Assembly: GCF_013359905.1 (NCBI RefSeq)
Contig: NZ_JABMCC010000121.1
Span: 248,001 to 312,000 of the forward strand
Direction: 5' to 3'
Origin: Paenibacillus taichungensis
GTDB lineage: Bacteria > Bacillota > Bacilli > Paenibacillales > Paenibacillaceae
DNA: 64,000 bases
This document shows positions 44,493 to 53,553 of this stretch, in pieces. The position numbers and the translations under genes are program-made. The notes below the pieces were generated by a model. The model was not told the DNA's origin and did no database searches. It saw only the letters and a program-made list of their open reading frames with translations. The first letter of the stretch is position 1. Each line of letters starts with the position of its first letter.

Positions 44493-45380
44493 GTGCTGGA
44501 CCTGAAAGCGCTTCACGAAAATACCCGCATTGACCATAAATCACATCCATTTCAGTTGTTCCAGAATCGTTGTTGGGGGATGAAAACGGAAGAATGTATT
44601 CTGTACTTGCACTGGCATGAACACTTTGAACTGATTTTTATGCGGAAGGGCAGTGCACTGTTTCATATCGACAGCAGGCCCTATGTAGCTCAAGCAGGTG
44701 AGGTCATTATCATTCCTGGAGGGGCGCTGCATGTCGGGTATGCTCTGGAGGAAGGGGATGTCCACTATGATTCGGTTGTGCTCAACAGTGCGTTATTTCA
44801 TGATTTTACCCATGACCCCGTTCACTTGAAATATGTTGCTCCCTATCTGGAAGGTAAGGTAAGGTTCCCGGTAAAACCGGCGGAGCACGACATAGCTTGC
44901 CAAGGCTATTACTCCCTGTTGGATGAAGCTATCGAGGAGATGGCCTCACAGCCGCTGGCCTATCAATTGGTTGTGAAATCCAAGTTGCATGCCTTGTTCA
45001 CTCTGCTTGCCCGCACATTTATGCCACACCATCTCCCTGATAAAACAACGGGATCGTATTTTCCCAATCGGGAACGATTTAAGCTTTTGATTGAGCAGAT
45101 TGAAGCGGAGCCAACAGGGAAAATGTCCGTGACCGAGGCTGCCGGGCAGGTAGGGCTGAACACATATCATTTTTGCAAAATGTTCAAAAAACTAACTGGA
45201 CGCACCTTTGTGGAATATGTGAATGGGTGCCGAATGACGAGAGCCGAACAGTTGCTGCAGGAGAGCAGCCTTACCATTACCGAGATCGCTGCCCAGGTTG
45301 GCTGTGATAACGCCAACTATTTTACGAAGCTGTATAAACAATACAAAGGGATGACACCCTCGCAGGGGCGGTTAAAATAA
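44493..45380 (+). CDS. AraC-family transcriptional regulator
   Basis: About 295 residues: an N-terminal cupin sensor (LYLHWHEHFELIFMRKGSALFHID...GEVIIIPGGALHVGYAL) and a C-terminal double helix-turn-helix (MSVTEAAGQVGLNTYHFCKMFKKLTGRTFVEYVNGCRMTRAEQLL...ITEIAAQVGCDNANYFTKLYKQYKGMTPSQ). GTG start at 44493, with AAAGGAGG 8 bases upstream. Divergent from the isomerase/oxidoreductase operon, which it probably activates in response to a sugar. Confidence 0.92.
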   Translation: MLDLKALHENTRIDHKSHPFQLFQNRCWGMKTEECILYLHWHEHFELIFMRKGSALFHIDSRPYVAQAGEVIIIPGGALHVGYALEEGDVHYDSVVLNSALFHDFTHDPVHLKYVAPYLEGKVRFPVKPAEHDIACQGYYSLLDEAIEEMASQPLAYQLVVKSKLHALFTLLARTFMPHHLPDKTTGSYFPNRERFKLLIEQIEAEPTGKMSVTEAAGQVGLNTYHFCKMFKKLTGRTFVEYVNGCRMTRAEQLLQESSLTITEIAAQVGCDNANYFTKLYKQYKGMTPSQGRLK

Positions 45381-45411
45381 GAAGGCCTTGCCATCAACAG
45401 GGTACAAACAA

Positions 45412-45466
45412 AAATCCGGATCACCGCCAGAGTTGCGCGAGTAATCCGGATTGTTTTATGAATATC
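45412..45466. terminator. Bidirectional terminator between the AraC and kinase-like genes
   Basis: AATCCGGAT (45413-45421) pairs with ATCCGGATT (45454-45462); T runs follow on both strands, so it serves the converging genes. Confidence 0.82.
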
Positions 45467-45505
45467 AAATATCAGAACAAACATTTGATCTGTTTATGAA
45501 GATGC

Positions 45506-46189
45506 TTATTTCATGAATTTGGAGAATAATCGATTAGCCTTTTTGGAGAGGTCGTCCAATTTGATATTGGCCTGATCCAGTTGATTGTATCCCCATTTGA
45601 TCGTTTGCAGCATGCGTGGGGAGATGGGCGTACCTTTGATCCGTGGATAAATGTTGTGATAGGCCCAGACGAGATGCTCCCAGCGATTATCGTTGCCGTC
45701 CTGAATATACTCCGAGACGTCGATGACTTTCCCGCGTCCATTCTGGAGAATTACATTTTTCAGATGAATGTCGCGAGGGTTCAGTCCGCGGCTGCGTACT
45801 GCCTCACGCGCTGCGTCCACATCGAGCATCACCTGCTCAGGAACCGGGATTCCTTTTTCCAAACATTCGAGCAAGGTATCTCCCGCTTCAAAACTGATCA
45901 CAAGAATATTTCGGCCGCTGCCGTAATAGGTAGGGAAATAGGGCAGGCCTTTGAGCTGCTCATATACCTGTTTTTCATTTTCAAGTTTGTCCAGGGCATG
46001 ATCTGAGTACATCTTGAAGGCATACTGCGGCAATCCGTCATACGTAAATACCGCCGCATCCGTTCCTGTGCCAATACAATTCAGTCCTTCTACATGGCCA
46101 ATGATGTTAACGAGCTCATTCCGGTCGCTTCCGATGACTTGGATTTGTTGTAATGCCTCTTCCGCCTGGAACCAATCCGGTCGATTCAT
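45506..46189 (-). CDS. Protein-kinase-like protein
   Basis: A 227-residue protein with a compact kinase-type fold. IGTGTDAAVFTYDG resembles a glycine-rich loop, YAFKMYSDHALDKLENEKQVYEQL gives the Lys and the alpha-C Glu, GLNPRDIHLKNVIL is an HRD-like catalytic loop (RDIHLKN), and KVIDVSEY a DFG-position variant. Similar sequences are annotated as serine/threonine protein kinases in Bacilli. Target unknown. ATG start with AAGGAGGCACC upstream. Confidence 0.75.
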   Translation of the reverse strand: MNRPDWFQAEEALQQIQVIGSDRNELVNIIGHVEGLNCIGTGTDAAVFTYDGLPQYAFKMYSDHALDKLENEKQVYEQLKGLPYFPTYYGSGRNILVISFEAGDTLLECLEKGIPVPEQVMLDVDAAREAVRSRGLNPRDIHLKNVILQNGRGKVIDVSEYIQDGNDNRWEHLVWAYHNIYPRIKGTPISPRMLQTIKWGYNQLDQANIKLDDLSKKANRLFSKFMK

Positions 46190-46578
46190 GGGTGGTGCCT
46201 CCTTTTAGGATATGCCTGTACAATATTTTTTCATATAAGATCAACTCATGAGTTTTACACTCGGCCGCTCCGCGTGCAGAATAATCTTTCAATCGCTGTT
46301 ACCCCCAGATTTTTTCTGCCCTCTCCGTTTTAGTGTAAATCTATGGTTGATCTTATATCAAAGCAAAATCCTGTACTCTTTTAGAATAGTATGCGTTCTG
46401 CTCTGTAATTTCATCTTTTGGTGATGTTACTATATAAACGTTACGCATTGAATCGGAAACGGTTGCGGATAGAAGAAAATTACGGAAGGGGTGCTTGCGA
46501 CGTTTTTGCTCTTTCCTATATACTGTGAGCATTAAGGGATCTCATGCAGATCCGGCATACAGAAAGGCAGAATATCTT
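46190..46578. other. Intergenic region holding repeat copy B and a leader to the nuclease gene
   Basis: About 390 bases. The left part is repeat copy B (46233-46358). The remainder, 46359-46578, precedes the nuclease gene and contains an in-frame extension with no recognisable domain or ribosome site. Confidence 0.5.
46233..46358. repeat. Dispersed intergenic hairpin element, copy B
   Basis: A 13-bp perfect terminal inverted repeat, ATATAAGATCAAC (46233-46245) with GTTGATCTTATAT (46346-46358), plus an inner TTTACAC/GTGTAAA pair. The core at 46286-46315 matches copy A at 27 of 30 positions while the outer stems differ in sequence, so pairing is kept although sequence is not. Confidence 0.8.
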
Positions 46579-47496
46579 ATGGCACAATACCCGCAGTGGT
46601 CTTATTCGCAGTCGCGGGCGAGTATGTTCGATGAGTGCCTGCGCAAATATTATTATCATTATTATGGAGCCCATAACGGCTGGAAGGCAGATTCGGCTGA
46701 TGAGATGCAGGTACGTCTGTATCGATTGAAGCAGCTCAGTAATCTATACCTCGTATTCGGTGACCTCGCGCATCGGATGTGTGAATCGGCGGTTCGCAGC
46801 AGGGAAGAAGGCAAGGATAAACCTCGTGAGCACTTTCTGGAACTGACGATGCGCAAGCTGCTGAATCAGGCGTATGTGGAATCAATGGATCAAGATCAGT
46901 GGCGGCTCGATCCCAAGAACCGGGTGATGTTGTCTGAGATGTATTACGGGGATGACACGTTGAATGACCGGATTGCGACAATTAAAGAACGAGCCTCGGC
47001 CTGTGTCGGTAATTTGTACCAGACGCTCACGTGGGAGGACCTGTCCCGTGCAAGTACGGATATTTTGGAGATTGAGAAATGGGATACGATGCTGCTGCAC
47101 GATACGCGTGTGTATGTGAAGATGGACTTGTTATATCGTCGCAGCAACGGCAACATCGTCATTGTGGACTGGAAGACGGGCAAGGAGGATGACTTCTCGG
47201 ATCAGCTGATGCTGTACGCATCCTATGTGAGGGAGCATTACCGGGTTCCACTGGAGCAGATTGAGCTGAGGGTGGAGTACCTGTTAACCGGAACACACCG
47301 AGAGTTTACGGCAACGGAAGAGGATATCCTGAAGGTGGAGGAGAACGTGGGGCGGTATATTGCGGAGATGCGCTCCTGTGTGGATGATGAGTATTACAAC
47401 CGTCCCAAGGACGTTTCGTATTTCACGCCAATGCCTTCACGCCGTGCTTGCCGGGACTGTAATTTCCGTGAGGTGTGCAGCGAACGTGTAGTATAG
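46579..47496 (+). CDS. PD-(D/E)XK nuclease with Fe-S cysteine cluster (RecB/Cas4 type)
   Basis: About 305 residues. The nuclease motifs are VYVKMDLLYRR, VIVDWKTGKEDDFSDQLMLYASYV (catalytic Asp, Asp-x-Lys and the QLxxYA motif). A Cys in FDECLRKYYYHYYG at the N-terminus and three more in CRDCNFREVC at the C-terminus would complete a 4Fe-4S cluster as in AddB and Cas4. I prefer the ATG at 46579 (MAQYPQWSYSQSR), which matches family N-termini although its ribosome site is weak. No helicase or CRISPR genes are near, so its partner is unknown. Confidence 0.83.
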   Translation: MAQYPQWSYSQSRASMFDECLRKYYYHYYGAHNGWKADSADEMQVRLYRLKQLSNLYLVFGDLAHRMCESAVRSREEGKDKPREHFLELTMRKLLNQAYVESMDQDQWRLDPKNRVMLSEMYYGDDTLNDRIATIKERASACVGNLYQTLTWEDLSRASTDILEIEKWDTMLLHDTRVYVKMDLLYRRSNGNIVIVDWKTGKEDDFSDQLMLYASYVREHYRVPLEQIELRVEYLLTGTHREFTATEEDILKVEENVGRYIAEMRSCVDDEYYNRPKDVSYFTPMPSRRACRDCNFREVCSERVV

Positions 47497-47551
47497 AGCG
47501 CCACCCGAAGCATCTTCAGAACTCATTCCTATTTCATATGAAAATAAAACA

Positions 47552-47596
47552 AGAAGCGCCAGCCTGGACAGGATCTGCCCGGACTGGCGCTTCTAT
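47552..47596. terminator. Terminator between the nuclease and ald
   Basis: AGAAGCGCCAG (47552-47562) pairs with CTGGCGCTTCT (47584-47594); T-rich flanks on the minus side (CTTGTTTTATTTT) suggest it mainly serves ald, and possibly both genes. Confidence 0.8.
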
Positions 47597-47647
47597 TACG
47601 TTCCACAGGCCGGCGACAAGGCGCCAGGTGGAACGGTCATATCAAGA

Positions 47648-48781
47648 TTACTGGACCGTGGCCGTATTCTCCAGCGCCTGTCCTGCGGGAACATAGGCAT
47701 GCCCGAGATCCCGGGCAACCGCCTCATACGTGATATGTCCATTCAGCACGTTCACCGCGCTGCGAATGGACGCACTGCCGCGAATCGCGGCTGCTGCACC
47801 GTGGTTCGCCAGCTGCAGCGCATAAGGCATAGTGGCGTTAGTCAGCGCCACCGTAGACGTGCGCGGCACCGCGCCTGGCATGTTCGCTACCGCGTAATGC
47901 ACCACACCATGCTTCACATAGGTCGGTTCATCATGGGTTGTGATATGATCAATGGTCTCCACAATTCCGCCCTGATCAATCGCCACATCCACAATGACCG
48001 AACCGGGTGCCATGGTGGTAACCATTTGCTCGCTGACAAGGGTTGGCGCTTTGGCGCCTGGAATCAGCACCGCACAGATCAGCAGGTCGGCAGCCGCAAC
48101 AGCCGAAGCAATATTGGATGGACTCGATACCAGCGTATGAATCTGATTGCCAAAAATATCATCCAGCTGACGCAGACGATTCAGATTCAAATCGAGGATG
48201 GTCACATCCGCACCCAGACCAATCGCGATTTTGGCGGCATTGGTGCCCACCGTGCCGCCACCAATAACAACGACCTTGCCACGGCTTACGCCGGGTACGC
48301 CGGATAACAGAATGCCTTTGCCACCTTCCGTTTTCTCCAGCAGCTGCGCTCCAATCTGAGCCGACATTCGTCCGGCAACTTCACTCATCGGGGTGAGCAG
48401 AGGCAGCGTCCCGTTAACTTCCAATGTCTCGTACGCAATGGCGGTCACCCGGCTTTCAATCAGTGCCTTTGCCAGTGCAGGTTCCGCTGCGAGGTGCAGG
48501 TAGGTGAAGAGAATCAAGCCAGGGCGAAAATAGGCGTATTCGCTGACAAGGGGTTCTTTGACCTTGATGATCATATCTGCCTCTGCCCACACAGTTGAAG
48601 CTGTATCCCGAAGCTCCGCTCCGGCCGATTGATATTCGTTGTCAGTGAATCCACTGCCCAATCCTGCGCCACGTTCGATCATGACTTGATGTCCGGCTCT
48701 GACAAAATCAGCAGCTCCAGCAGGGGTCATTGCTACACGATTTTCATTGTTTTTGATTTCTTTCGGAATTCCGATTCTCAT
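47648..48781 (-). CDS. ald: Alanine dehydrogenase
   Basis: About 377 residues. Converts L-alanine to pyruvate and ammonia with NAD. Features: MRIGIPKEIKNNENRVAMTPAG at the start, the catalytic Lys in IKVKEPL, a His in TYLHLA, and the NAD site VVIGGGTVGTNAAKIAIGLGADVTILD. I prefer the second ATG (48781), with GAGGTG 7 bases upstream; one six bases earlier is the alternative. Divergent from the PucR-family regulator, the arrangement by which AdeR controls ald in Bacillus. Confidence 0.95.
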   Translation of the reverse strand: MRIGIPKEIKNNENRVAMTPAGAADFVRAGHQVMIERGAGLGSGFTDNEYQSAGAELRDTASTVWAEADMIIKVKEPLVSEYAYFRPGLILFTYLHLAAEPALAKALIESRVTAIAYETLEVNGTLPLLTPMSEVAGRMSAQIGAQLLEKTEGGKGILLSGVPGVSRGKVVVIGGGTVGTNAAKIAIGLGADVTILDLNLNRLRQLDDIFGNQIHTLVSSPSNIASAVAAADLLICAVLIPGAKAPTLVSEQMVTTMAPGSVIVDVAIDQGGIVETIDHITTHDEPTYVKHGVVHYAVANMPGAVPRTSTVALTNATMPYALQLANHGAAAAIRGSASIRSAVNVLNGHITYEAVARDLGHAYVPAGQALENTATVQ

Positions 48782-48971
48782 CGCCATGCACCTCGTCCAT
48801 TTAATGGTTGTTAGCTTATACTACAAGTTTATGACCTGGATCATCGTTTTGCACCTTACCTCATGTCTATGTTTTGAAGTATTGATTCAACATAATGTCG
48901 AGAAAAGACTATTCAGGACATTTGTCCATCGCTTATAATGTAAGAAAAAATGACACTATGAGGGATCGATA

Positions 48972-50642
48972 TTGAGAAATGACCGCGTGTTTACGATAAA
49001 GGATATTCTGGCTCGCCCTGTCTTTGCCAAAGCCCGGCTTGCTGCGGGGAAAGAAGGAACATCACGTCAAGTTGGATGGGTTCATGTGCTGGAGATCACC
49101 AATGTTTCTCCCTTTGTAAGTCCCCATGATCTTATTTTATCCACTGGACTATGGCTTCAATCGGAAGAAGGGCGCGAAGAATATCTGCTCCAGTTAATCC
49201 GGAGCGAAGCGGCGGGGCTTTGCGTGGAGTTTGGTACGAGCATTCATGGCATTCCCGAAGAATTGATTGAACTGGCTGACAGGCATCAATTCCCACTTAT
49301 CGTGTTTGAGCAACCGGTCCGTTTTGTTGAGATCACGCAAGATATTCACGCTTTGCTTATTAATCATCAGCACCAGCTGCTGAAGAGTCTGGAAACCTAT
49401 TCCCGTCAGCTTCAGCAGCGAACATTACAGAGTACAGACATGTCGGCTGTGCTTAACCTTCTGCATGAATATGCGGCCAAGCCGGTTGTGTATATCTCAT
49501 CCATGGAACCGGGCAGTTTTGTGCCGGAGTTACCCTCCGAGACACAGCAAGCGATCTACACATGGTATGAACAGGAGGTTGAGCATCTGGATCTCAATGA
49601 TTCAGACACGGAGTTATGGTTCCATCTGGATGAGGAACAGGTGTTACTGTGTCATCCGGTCGTATGTTTTGGTCAGGTCTTTTCCGCGGTAGGTATGGTT
49701 GTACATCCTTCAGCACCCGTTGAGTATCTTAAGTTGTTGCTCGATTATACAGCGAAGGCTGCGGCCGCACTGACTTTGCGCTCTCAGTTTCTGGAGGAGA
49801 AGATGGTACGCAACCAGAATGAGCTGATCCAGGATCTGATGAACGGTAACATTCTTCAAGAGGAGCAGGCGCAGACCCGAATGGGGCTCCGTCTGTTGGT
49901 GAAGGGACAGTACTGGTTTGCCGGCGGAGTTATTGAGATGGAGCACCGTCTGAAAGGCATTGGGCGTGAGCGAATGGAAACCAATCATCAGGATATTCTG
50001 GTGCTGCTGCGTTCCTTGCTCAAAAAGAACAATCTCGCCAGCCTCATCATGCTGAAAAATAATCAGGTATATGTATGCTGTGCCAAGGAAGAGAACAAGA
50101 CATCTACACGAAATCAACTGGTAAAATCACTTGAAGGCATTATTAGTGATGTGAAGAGATTTGCGAGTCGCAACCTGAAGCAGGTTACGATCCATGCCGG
50201 ATTTGGCAAGGTGCGTAACCGACTAACAGGATTGCCGGACAGTCTGCGGGAAGCGTACCAGGTCATCGAAGTTTCACGATCCGTGGATCGGCTGAAACAT
50301 ATTCATTTTTACGAACGTATGGGTATATATCAAATGCTTAAAGCATTGCCCCAATCGTTTTTGCAGCCTTTTGTGAATGATCATCTGGGCGTTCTGATTG
50401 ACTACGATCGGACACATCATCTAAGGCTGGTGGAGACATTGGATGCCTTCCTGCAAAACTTCGGTTCCAAGCGGGATGCGGCTGCTCAATTGTTCATACA
50501 TCGGCAAACCTTGTACAATAGATTGGAGAAGTTAGAAGAATTAATGGGACCTGATTTTATGGATCAGGAAAGAAGAATCTGCCTGGAGATGGCGTTGCTT
50601 GCTCATGCCATGATCGAGGAGGAACAGGAATTTCTGTCTTGA
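48972..50642 (+). CDS. adeR: PucR-family transcriptional regulator, probable activator of ald
   Basis: A 556-residue protein. An N-terminal PucR-type sensor (TIKDILARPVFAKARLAAGKEGTSRQVGWVHVLEITNV, to about 130), a GGDEF-like central part and a C-terminal PucR helix-turn-helix (LVETLDAFLQNFGSKRDAAAQLFIHRQTLYNRLEKLEELMG). TTG start with GAGGGATC upstream. The divergent ald gene makes it the likely counterpart of Bacillus AdeR, which activates ald with alanine. Terminator at 50665-50707. Confidence 0.87.
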   Translation: MRNDRVFTIKDILARPVFAKARLAAGKEGTSRQVGWVHVLEITNVSPFVSPHDLILSTGLWLQSEEGREEYLLQLIRSEAAGLCVEFGTSIHGIPEELIELADRHQFPLIVFEQPVRFVEITQDIHALLINHQHQLLKSLETYSRQLQQRTLQSTDMSAVLNLLHEYAAKPVVYISSMEPGSFVPELPSETQQAIYTWYEQEVEHLDLNDSDTELWFHLDEEQVLLCHPVVCFGQVFSAVGMVVHPSAPVEYLKLLLDYTAKAAAALTLRSQFLEEKMVRNQNELIQDLMNGNILQEEQAQTRMGLRLLVKGQYWFAGGVIEMEHRLKGIGRERMETNHQDILVLLRSLLKKNNLASLIMLKNNQVYVCCAKEENKTSTRNQLVKSLEGIISDVKRFASRNLKQVTIHAGFGKVRNRLTGLPDSLREAYQVIEVSRSVDRLKHIHFYERMGIYQMLKALPQSFLQPFVNDHLGVLIDYDRTHHLRLVETLDAFLQNFGSKRDAAAQLFIHRQTLYNRLEKLEELMGPDFMDQERRICLEMALLAHAMIEEEQEFLS

Positions 50643-50664
50643 TGAATCAGGCTGGTGACAGTCC

Positions 50665-50707
50665 AGACTGTGCATTATTGAAAAGCATGCACAGTCTAGC
50701 AATTTTT
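50665..50707 (+). terminator. Terminator after adeR
   Basis: AGACTGTGCAT (50665-50675) pairs with ATGCACAGTCT (50687-50697), then AGCAATTTTT. It overlaps the end of the small minus-strand frame at 50696. Confidence 0.8.
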
Positions 50708-50980
50708 ACTGATGCGCCGAGCGTGTCGTAATGCTCTTGGTAATACAGAGTTTTCAGAAGCTGGACGGCGGCCACGGAACAGTTTGGGTTGGCCGGAGGA
50801 AGGTGCAAGGGATAACGAGGTGGGAGCGGCCAAGCGATATGGCGAAGAACTGCGCTCCGGAAAAGTCTCCGTCTCCATTTTTTGGGATGAAACACCGGTT
50901 TGACGCAACCATTCATCAAGTCGCTCACGGTTGATTCCTAGTTGTCCGCTCAGATTACAGATATCGAGGTTTTTTCTCAC
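50696..50980 (-). CDS. Small hypothetical protein with HTH-like N-terminus
   Basis: A 94-codon frame starting at a GTG at 50980 with AAAGGCGG about 6 bases upstream. The N-terminus (LDICNLSGQLGINRERLDEWLRQTGVS) looks like a short helix-turn-helix; the rest is Ser/Arg/Pro-rich and may be poorly ordered. It is divergent from the STAND ATPase gene by about 308 bases. No family recognised, and the 3' end overlaps the adeR terminator, so this may not be a real gene. Confidence 0.35.
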   Translation of the reverse strand: MRKNLDICNLSGQLGINRERLDEWLRQTGVSSQKMETETFPERSSSPYRLAAPTSLSLAPSSGQPKLFRGRRPASENSVLPRALRHARRISKNC

Positions 50981-51288
50981 ACAAATCCGCCTTTCCTGGA
51001 ATATCGGGCTGTATAGGTTCTGAAAGGGAAGCATGAAGTTCGAAATGGGTGGATGCCCACTTGATTGGTGTGCTCGATTAGCGGAATGGCGAATTATGTT
51101 GAACATCCTCATGAAAGATGTATGTACCCTGTGTTAAACGTTTGCAAACAGCTGTTTTGTATATTTACTATAATTTGGCTTTTATCTAGATTTTATCACT
51201 TCATATGTAACTGTGCGTCTCAATGTAGTCTCAATTTGTGAGAAAATACGGTTAAGGAAAGTACCAGTATCTAGTGCGGAGGACACAG
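50981..51288. other. Region upstream of the STAND ATPase gene
   Basis: No gene. GTTAAACGTTTGCA at 51131-51144 (TGCAAACGTTTAAC on the other strand) matches 8 of 10 fixed positions of a CcpA cre site; this is suggestive only. AT-rich sequence follows before the GGAGG site at about 51279. Confidence 0.4.
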
Positions 51289-53358
51289 ATGGAAAACAGT
51301 AGTGAGATTCAATACGATAGCCATTATGGTCATGGAAAACGTTTTGTGGGTCGAGCCAAGGAACTGATGGTGTTGGACCGATGGCTCAACAATCCGGAAG
51401 CACCTTTAACCATTTTTTCGGTTACGGGTATGGGAGGAATCGGTAAATCATCCTTGCTGTCTGAGATGTTGTCCGTTGCTCGGAACCATGGAGCAACCGC
51501 CATATGGATGGATGGCAGATCCTGCGGCTCTACACCGTCGGTCTTTTTGGAGTATCTCTCCTCTACATTGGGACTAGAGACAATGGGGAGTGATGGTCAC
51601 ACGCGACCATTGAGCCTGCTGAGTGAGACTTCAGTAAAGAGGCGGCTGGTCCTTGCTGTGGATAACTATGAAGAACTGGCTCTTCTGGAGAGTTGGTTTA
51701 TGGAAGTCTTTGTATCCAAGCTTCCGTTATATGGAGTACTTATTATTCTGGCCTCACGACCGGAGCCTGCTTCAGCGTGGCGGACACATCCAAGGTTGCG
51801 GCAGCGCCTCGTGCAGATGCCTCTTCAACATTTTACGGGTGAAGAAGTGTCCGAATATATTGCAGTGGCAGGATCATTAAACAGGAGCATAGCGGGGACG
51901 ATTGCGCGTATGACGGATGGACATCCGCTCGGGTTAGCGCTTGCTGTGGAGGCTGCGGATCAGCGCAGGAATATTCCCATCTCCGATTGGACCGAATTAT
52001 CACAAATGATTAGTGCCAGGCTGCTGCTTGAATTGACTCTTCCCCGTCTGCACCCAATGGTAGAGGTATTAACGCTGCTGGAAACGGCGAATCAGGAATT
52101 GTTGGCATCTGTACTGCAAACAGAGGTGACGCTTGAGGAATATAACGTCTTGAGACGTATGTCGTTCATCCGTTCCGGTCCTAATGGTCTGGCGCTGCAT
52201 GATATGGCCAGATTACATCTGCTTCGGGATTTTCGCCAACGTGAACCACAGCGTCTGCAAGCTATGCGGGTGCGAATAGCGGGGCTGCTAAAGCCGCTCC
52301 ATGAACAAGCTGGTCCACATGAGAGACGCCAGATTACGAGGAAAATGCTCCTTTTGTGTCAGGAATCCATGCTCCAGCATCGGAAGTACGCTGATGTGTC
52401 GGCGGATTCACTGTTTTCTCCGCTGGAGGTGATGCGATCGGAGGACTTGCCAGCGTTGCACAAATTACTCCAACAGTGGTGTGAGTATAGTGTGGAGCCT
52501 TGGCAGGCGCCGTCTTATCCTGCTTTTTTAGACGAACTTGCACAGCGTTATCCTGAGGGGATTGTACTGATGCGTGACAAGGAGGGCGATCCGATCGCGA
52601 TGTTCATTACGGTACTCGTGCACCGGGAGAGCAGCGGGATGTTGTCCAAGTATTTTCCAGCCGAGATGCAGGAATGTTTCACACCGGAAGAGCTGGATTG
52701 TGATCCAGACCAGACGGATACTCACTTTGCGGTACTCGCTGCAGCAAGGGATGATGTACCAGGCTACAAACGTGAAGAACTTGTGGGTTATATGTCACTG
52801 GATCGGTTGTCCCTACTGGGAGAAGGGGCCAGGGTCATACTGGTCGCAACCAATCCGTATCTGAAGCTGTTTTTGCAGAGTATTGGTTTTCGGAGTAAGA
52901 GAGCACGTACTCGTTTATGTGACCTGTATGCAGATCAGGCAGATGTGCTAGATCTGGATTTGCGCAGTGGACAATTCGGTGATTGGGTGATGTCTCTTTT
53001 GATTCCTGATGCAAAGAACGGCGGGTTACAGCAGGGGACATCTGGCGTGAGTCAGGTACCCTGGTCCGAACAGGATTTACGCAAAATGCTGACTCATCTG
53101 CATTCTCCCGGAGAATTGCATGAGTCCGCAGGGCGAGTGAATGGCATGACGGATGGCATTCATCTACAGTCGCATATCCTGGATTTGCTGGAGGGCCGGG
53201 TTCATGGTATCTCGCAGCAGGATCAGAAGCTGTTATACGCGGCCTATTGGACATATGCTGGCAATCCAACTGCCGCAGCACAGGCATGCTCAATGAGCCG
53301 GGCGACATTCTATCGGCATCTACGAGCGGCTTTGATCCGGCTGGCAAGAGTACTGTAG
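51289..53358 (+). CDS. STAND/NB-ARC-type ATPase with C-terminal HTH
   Basis: A 689-residue protein. P-loop GMGGIGKSSL near residue 50, Walker B RLVLAVDNYEEL near 125, then a winged-helix-like region (LRRMSFIRSGPNGLALHDMARLHLL) and a long alpha-helical C-terminal half. The last residues (GNPTAAAQACSMSRATFYRHLRAAL) look like a Fis-like or LuxR-like helix-turn-helix, so this may be a large ATP-dependent regulator. The ATG at 51289 has GGAGG 6 bases upstream. Target and ligand unknown; a defence role is possible for STAND proteins but nothing around supports it. Confidence 0.78.
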   Translation: MENSSEIQYDSHYGHGKRFVGRAKELMVLDRWLNNPEAPLTIFSVTGMGGIGKSSLLSEMLSVARNHGATAIWMDGRSCGSTPSVFLEYLSSTLGLETMGSDGHTRPLSLLSETSVKRRLVLAVDNYEELALLESWFMEVFVSKLPLYGVLIILASRPEPASAWRTHPRLRQRLVQMPLQHFTGEEVSEYIAVAGSLNRSIAGTIARMTDGHPLGLALAVEAADQRRNIPISDWTELSQMISARLLLELTLPRLHPMVEVLTLLETANQELLASVLQTEVTLEEYNVLRRMSFIRSGPNGLALHDMARLHLLRDFRQREPQRLQAMRVRIAGLLKPLHEQAGPHERRQITRKMLLLCQESMLQHRKYADVSADSLFSPLEVMRSEDLPALHKLLQQWCEYSVEPWQAPSYPAFLDELAQRYPEGIVLMRDKEGDPIAMFITVLVHRESSGMLSKYFPAEMQECFTPEELDCDPDQTDTHFAVLAAARDDVPGYKREELVGYMSLDRLSLLGEGARVILVATNPYLKLFLQSIGFRSKRARTRLCDLYADQADVLDLDLRSGQFGDWVMSLLIPDAKNGGLQQGTSGVSQVPWSEQDLRKMLTHLHSPGELHESAGRVNGMTDGIHLQSHILDLLEGRVHGISQQDQKLLYAAYWTYAGNPTAAAQACSMSRATFYRHLRAALIRLARVL

Positions 53359-53436
53359 CGTGATTGAAAGAATAATATGGATTCATGGGAAATTAACATC
53401 AATCATAAATTAATATCATTGGAATAAACCAAAAAC

Positions 53437-53477
53437 ACACAGTAACCGGCTTATCGAGCCAGTCCTGCGTGTTTTTT
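53437..53477 (+). terminator. Terminator after the STAND ATPase
   Basis: ACACAG...CCGGCT pairs with AGCC...CTGCGTGT around TTATCG, followed by seven T residues. Confidence 0.83.
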
Positions 53478-53553
53478 TGATTGAAATAAATCTCAAGCAG
53501 ATGACCATGAAATCCAGATGCCATGATGCTGATTGGTTAGTGAAATTGAAGCT

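Noticed and set aside
46233..46358. Insertion sequence or IS remnant
   Set aside because: Terminal inverted repeats are present but there is no transposase fragment and no clear target-site duplication; better described as a dispersed hairpin repeat.
51289..53358. Anti-phage Avs-type defence gene
   Set aside because: A STAND ATPase alone is not enough: no nuclease or other effector domain is seen, the C-terminus looks DNA-binding, and the neighbours are metabolic.
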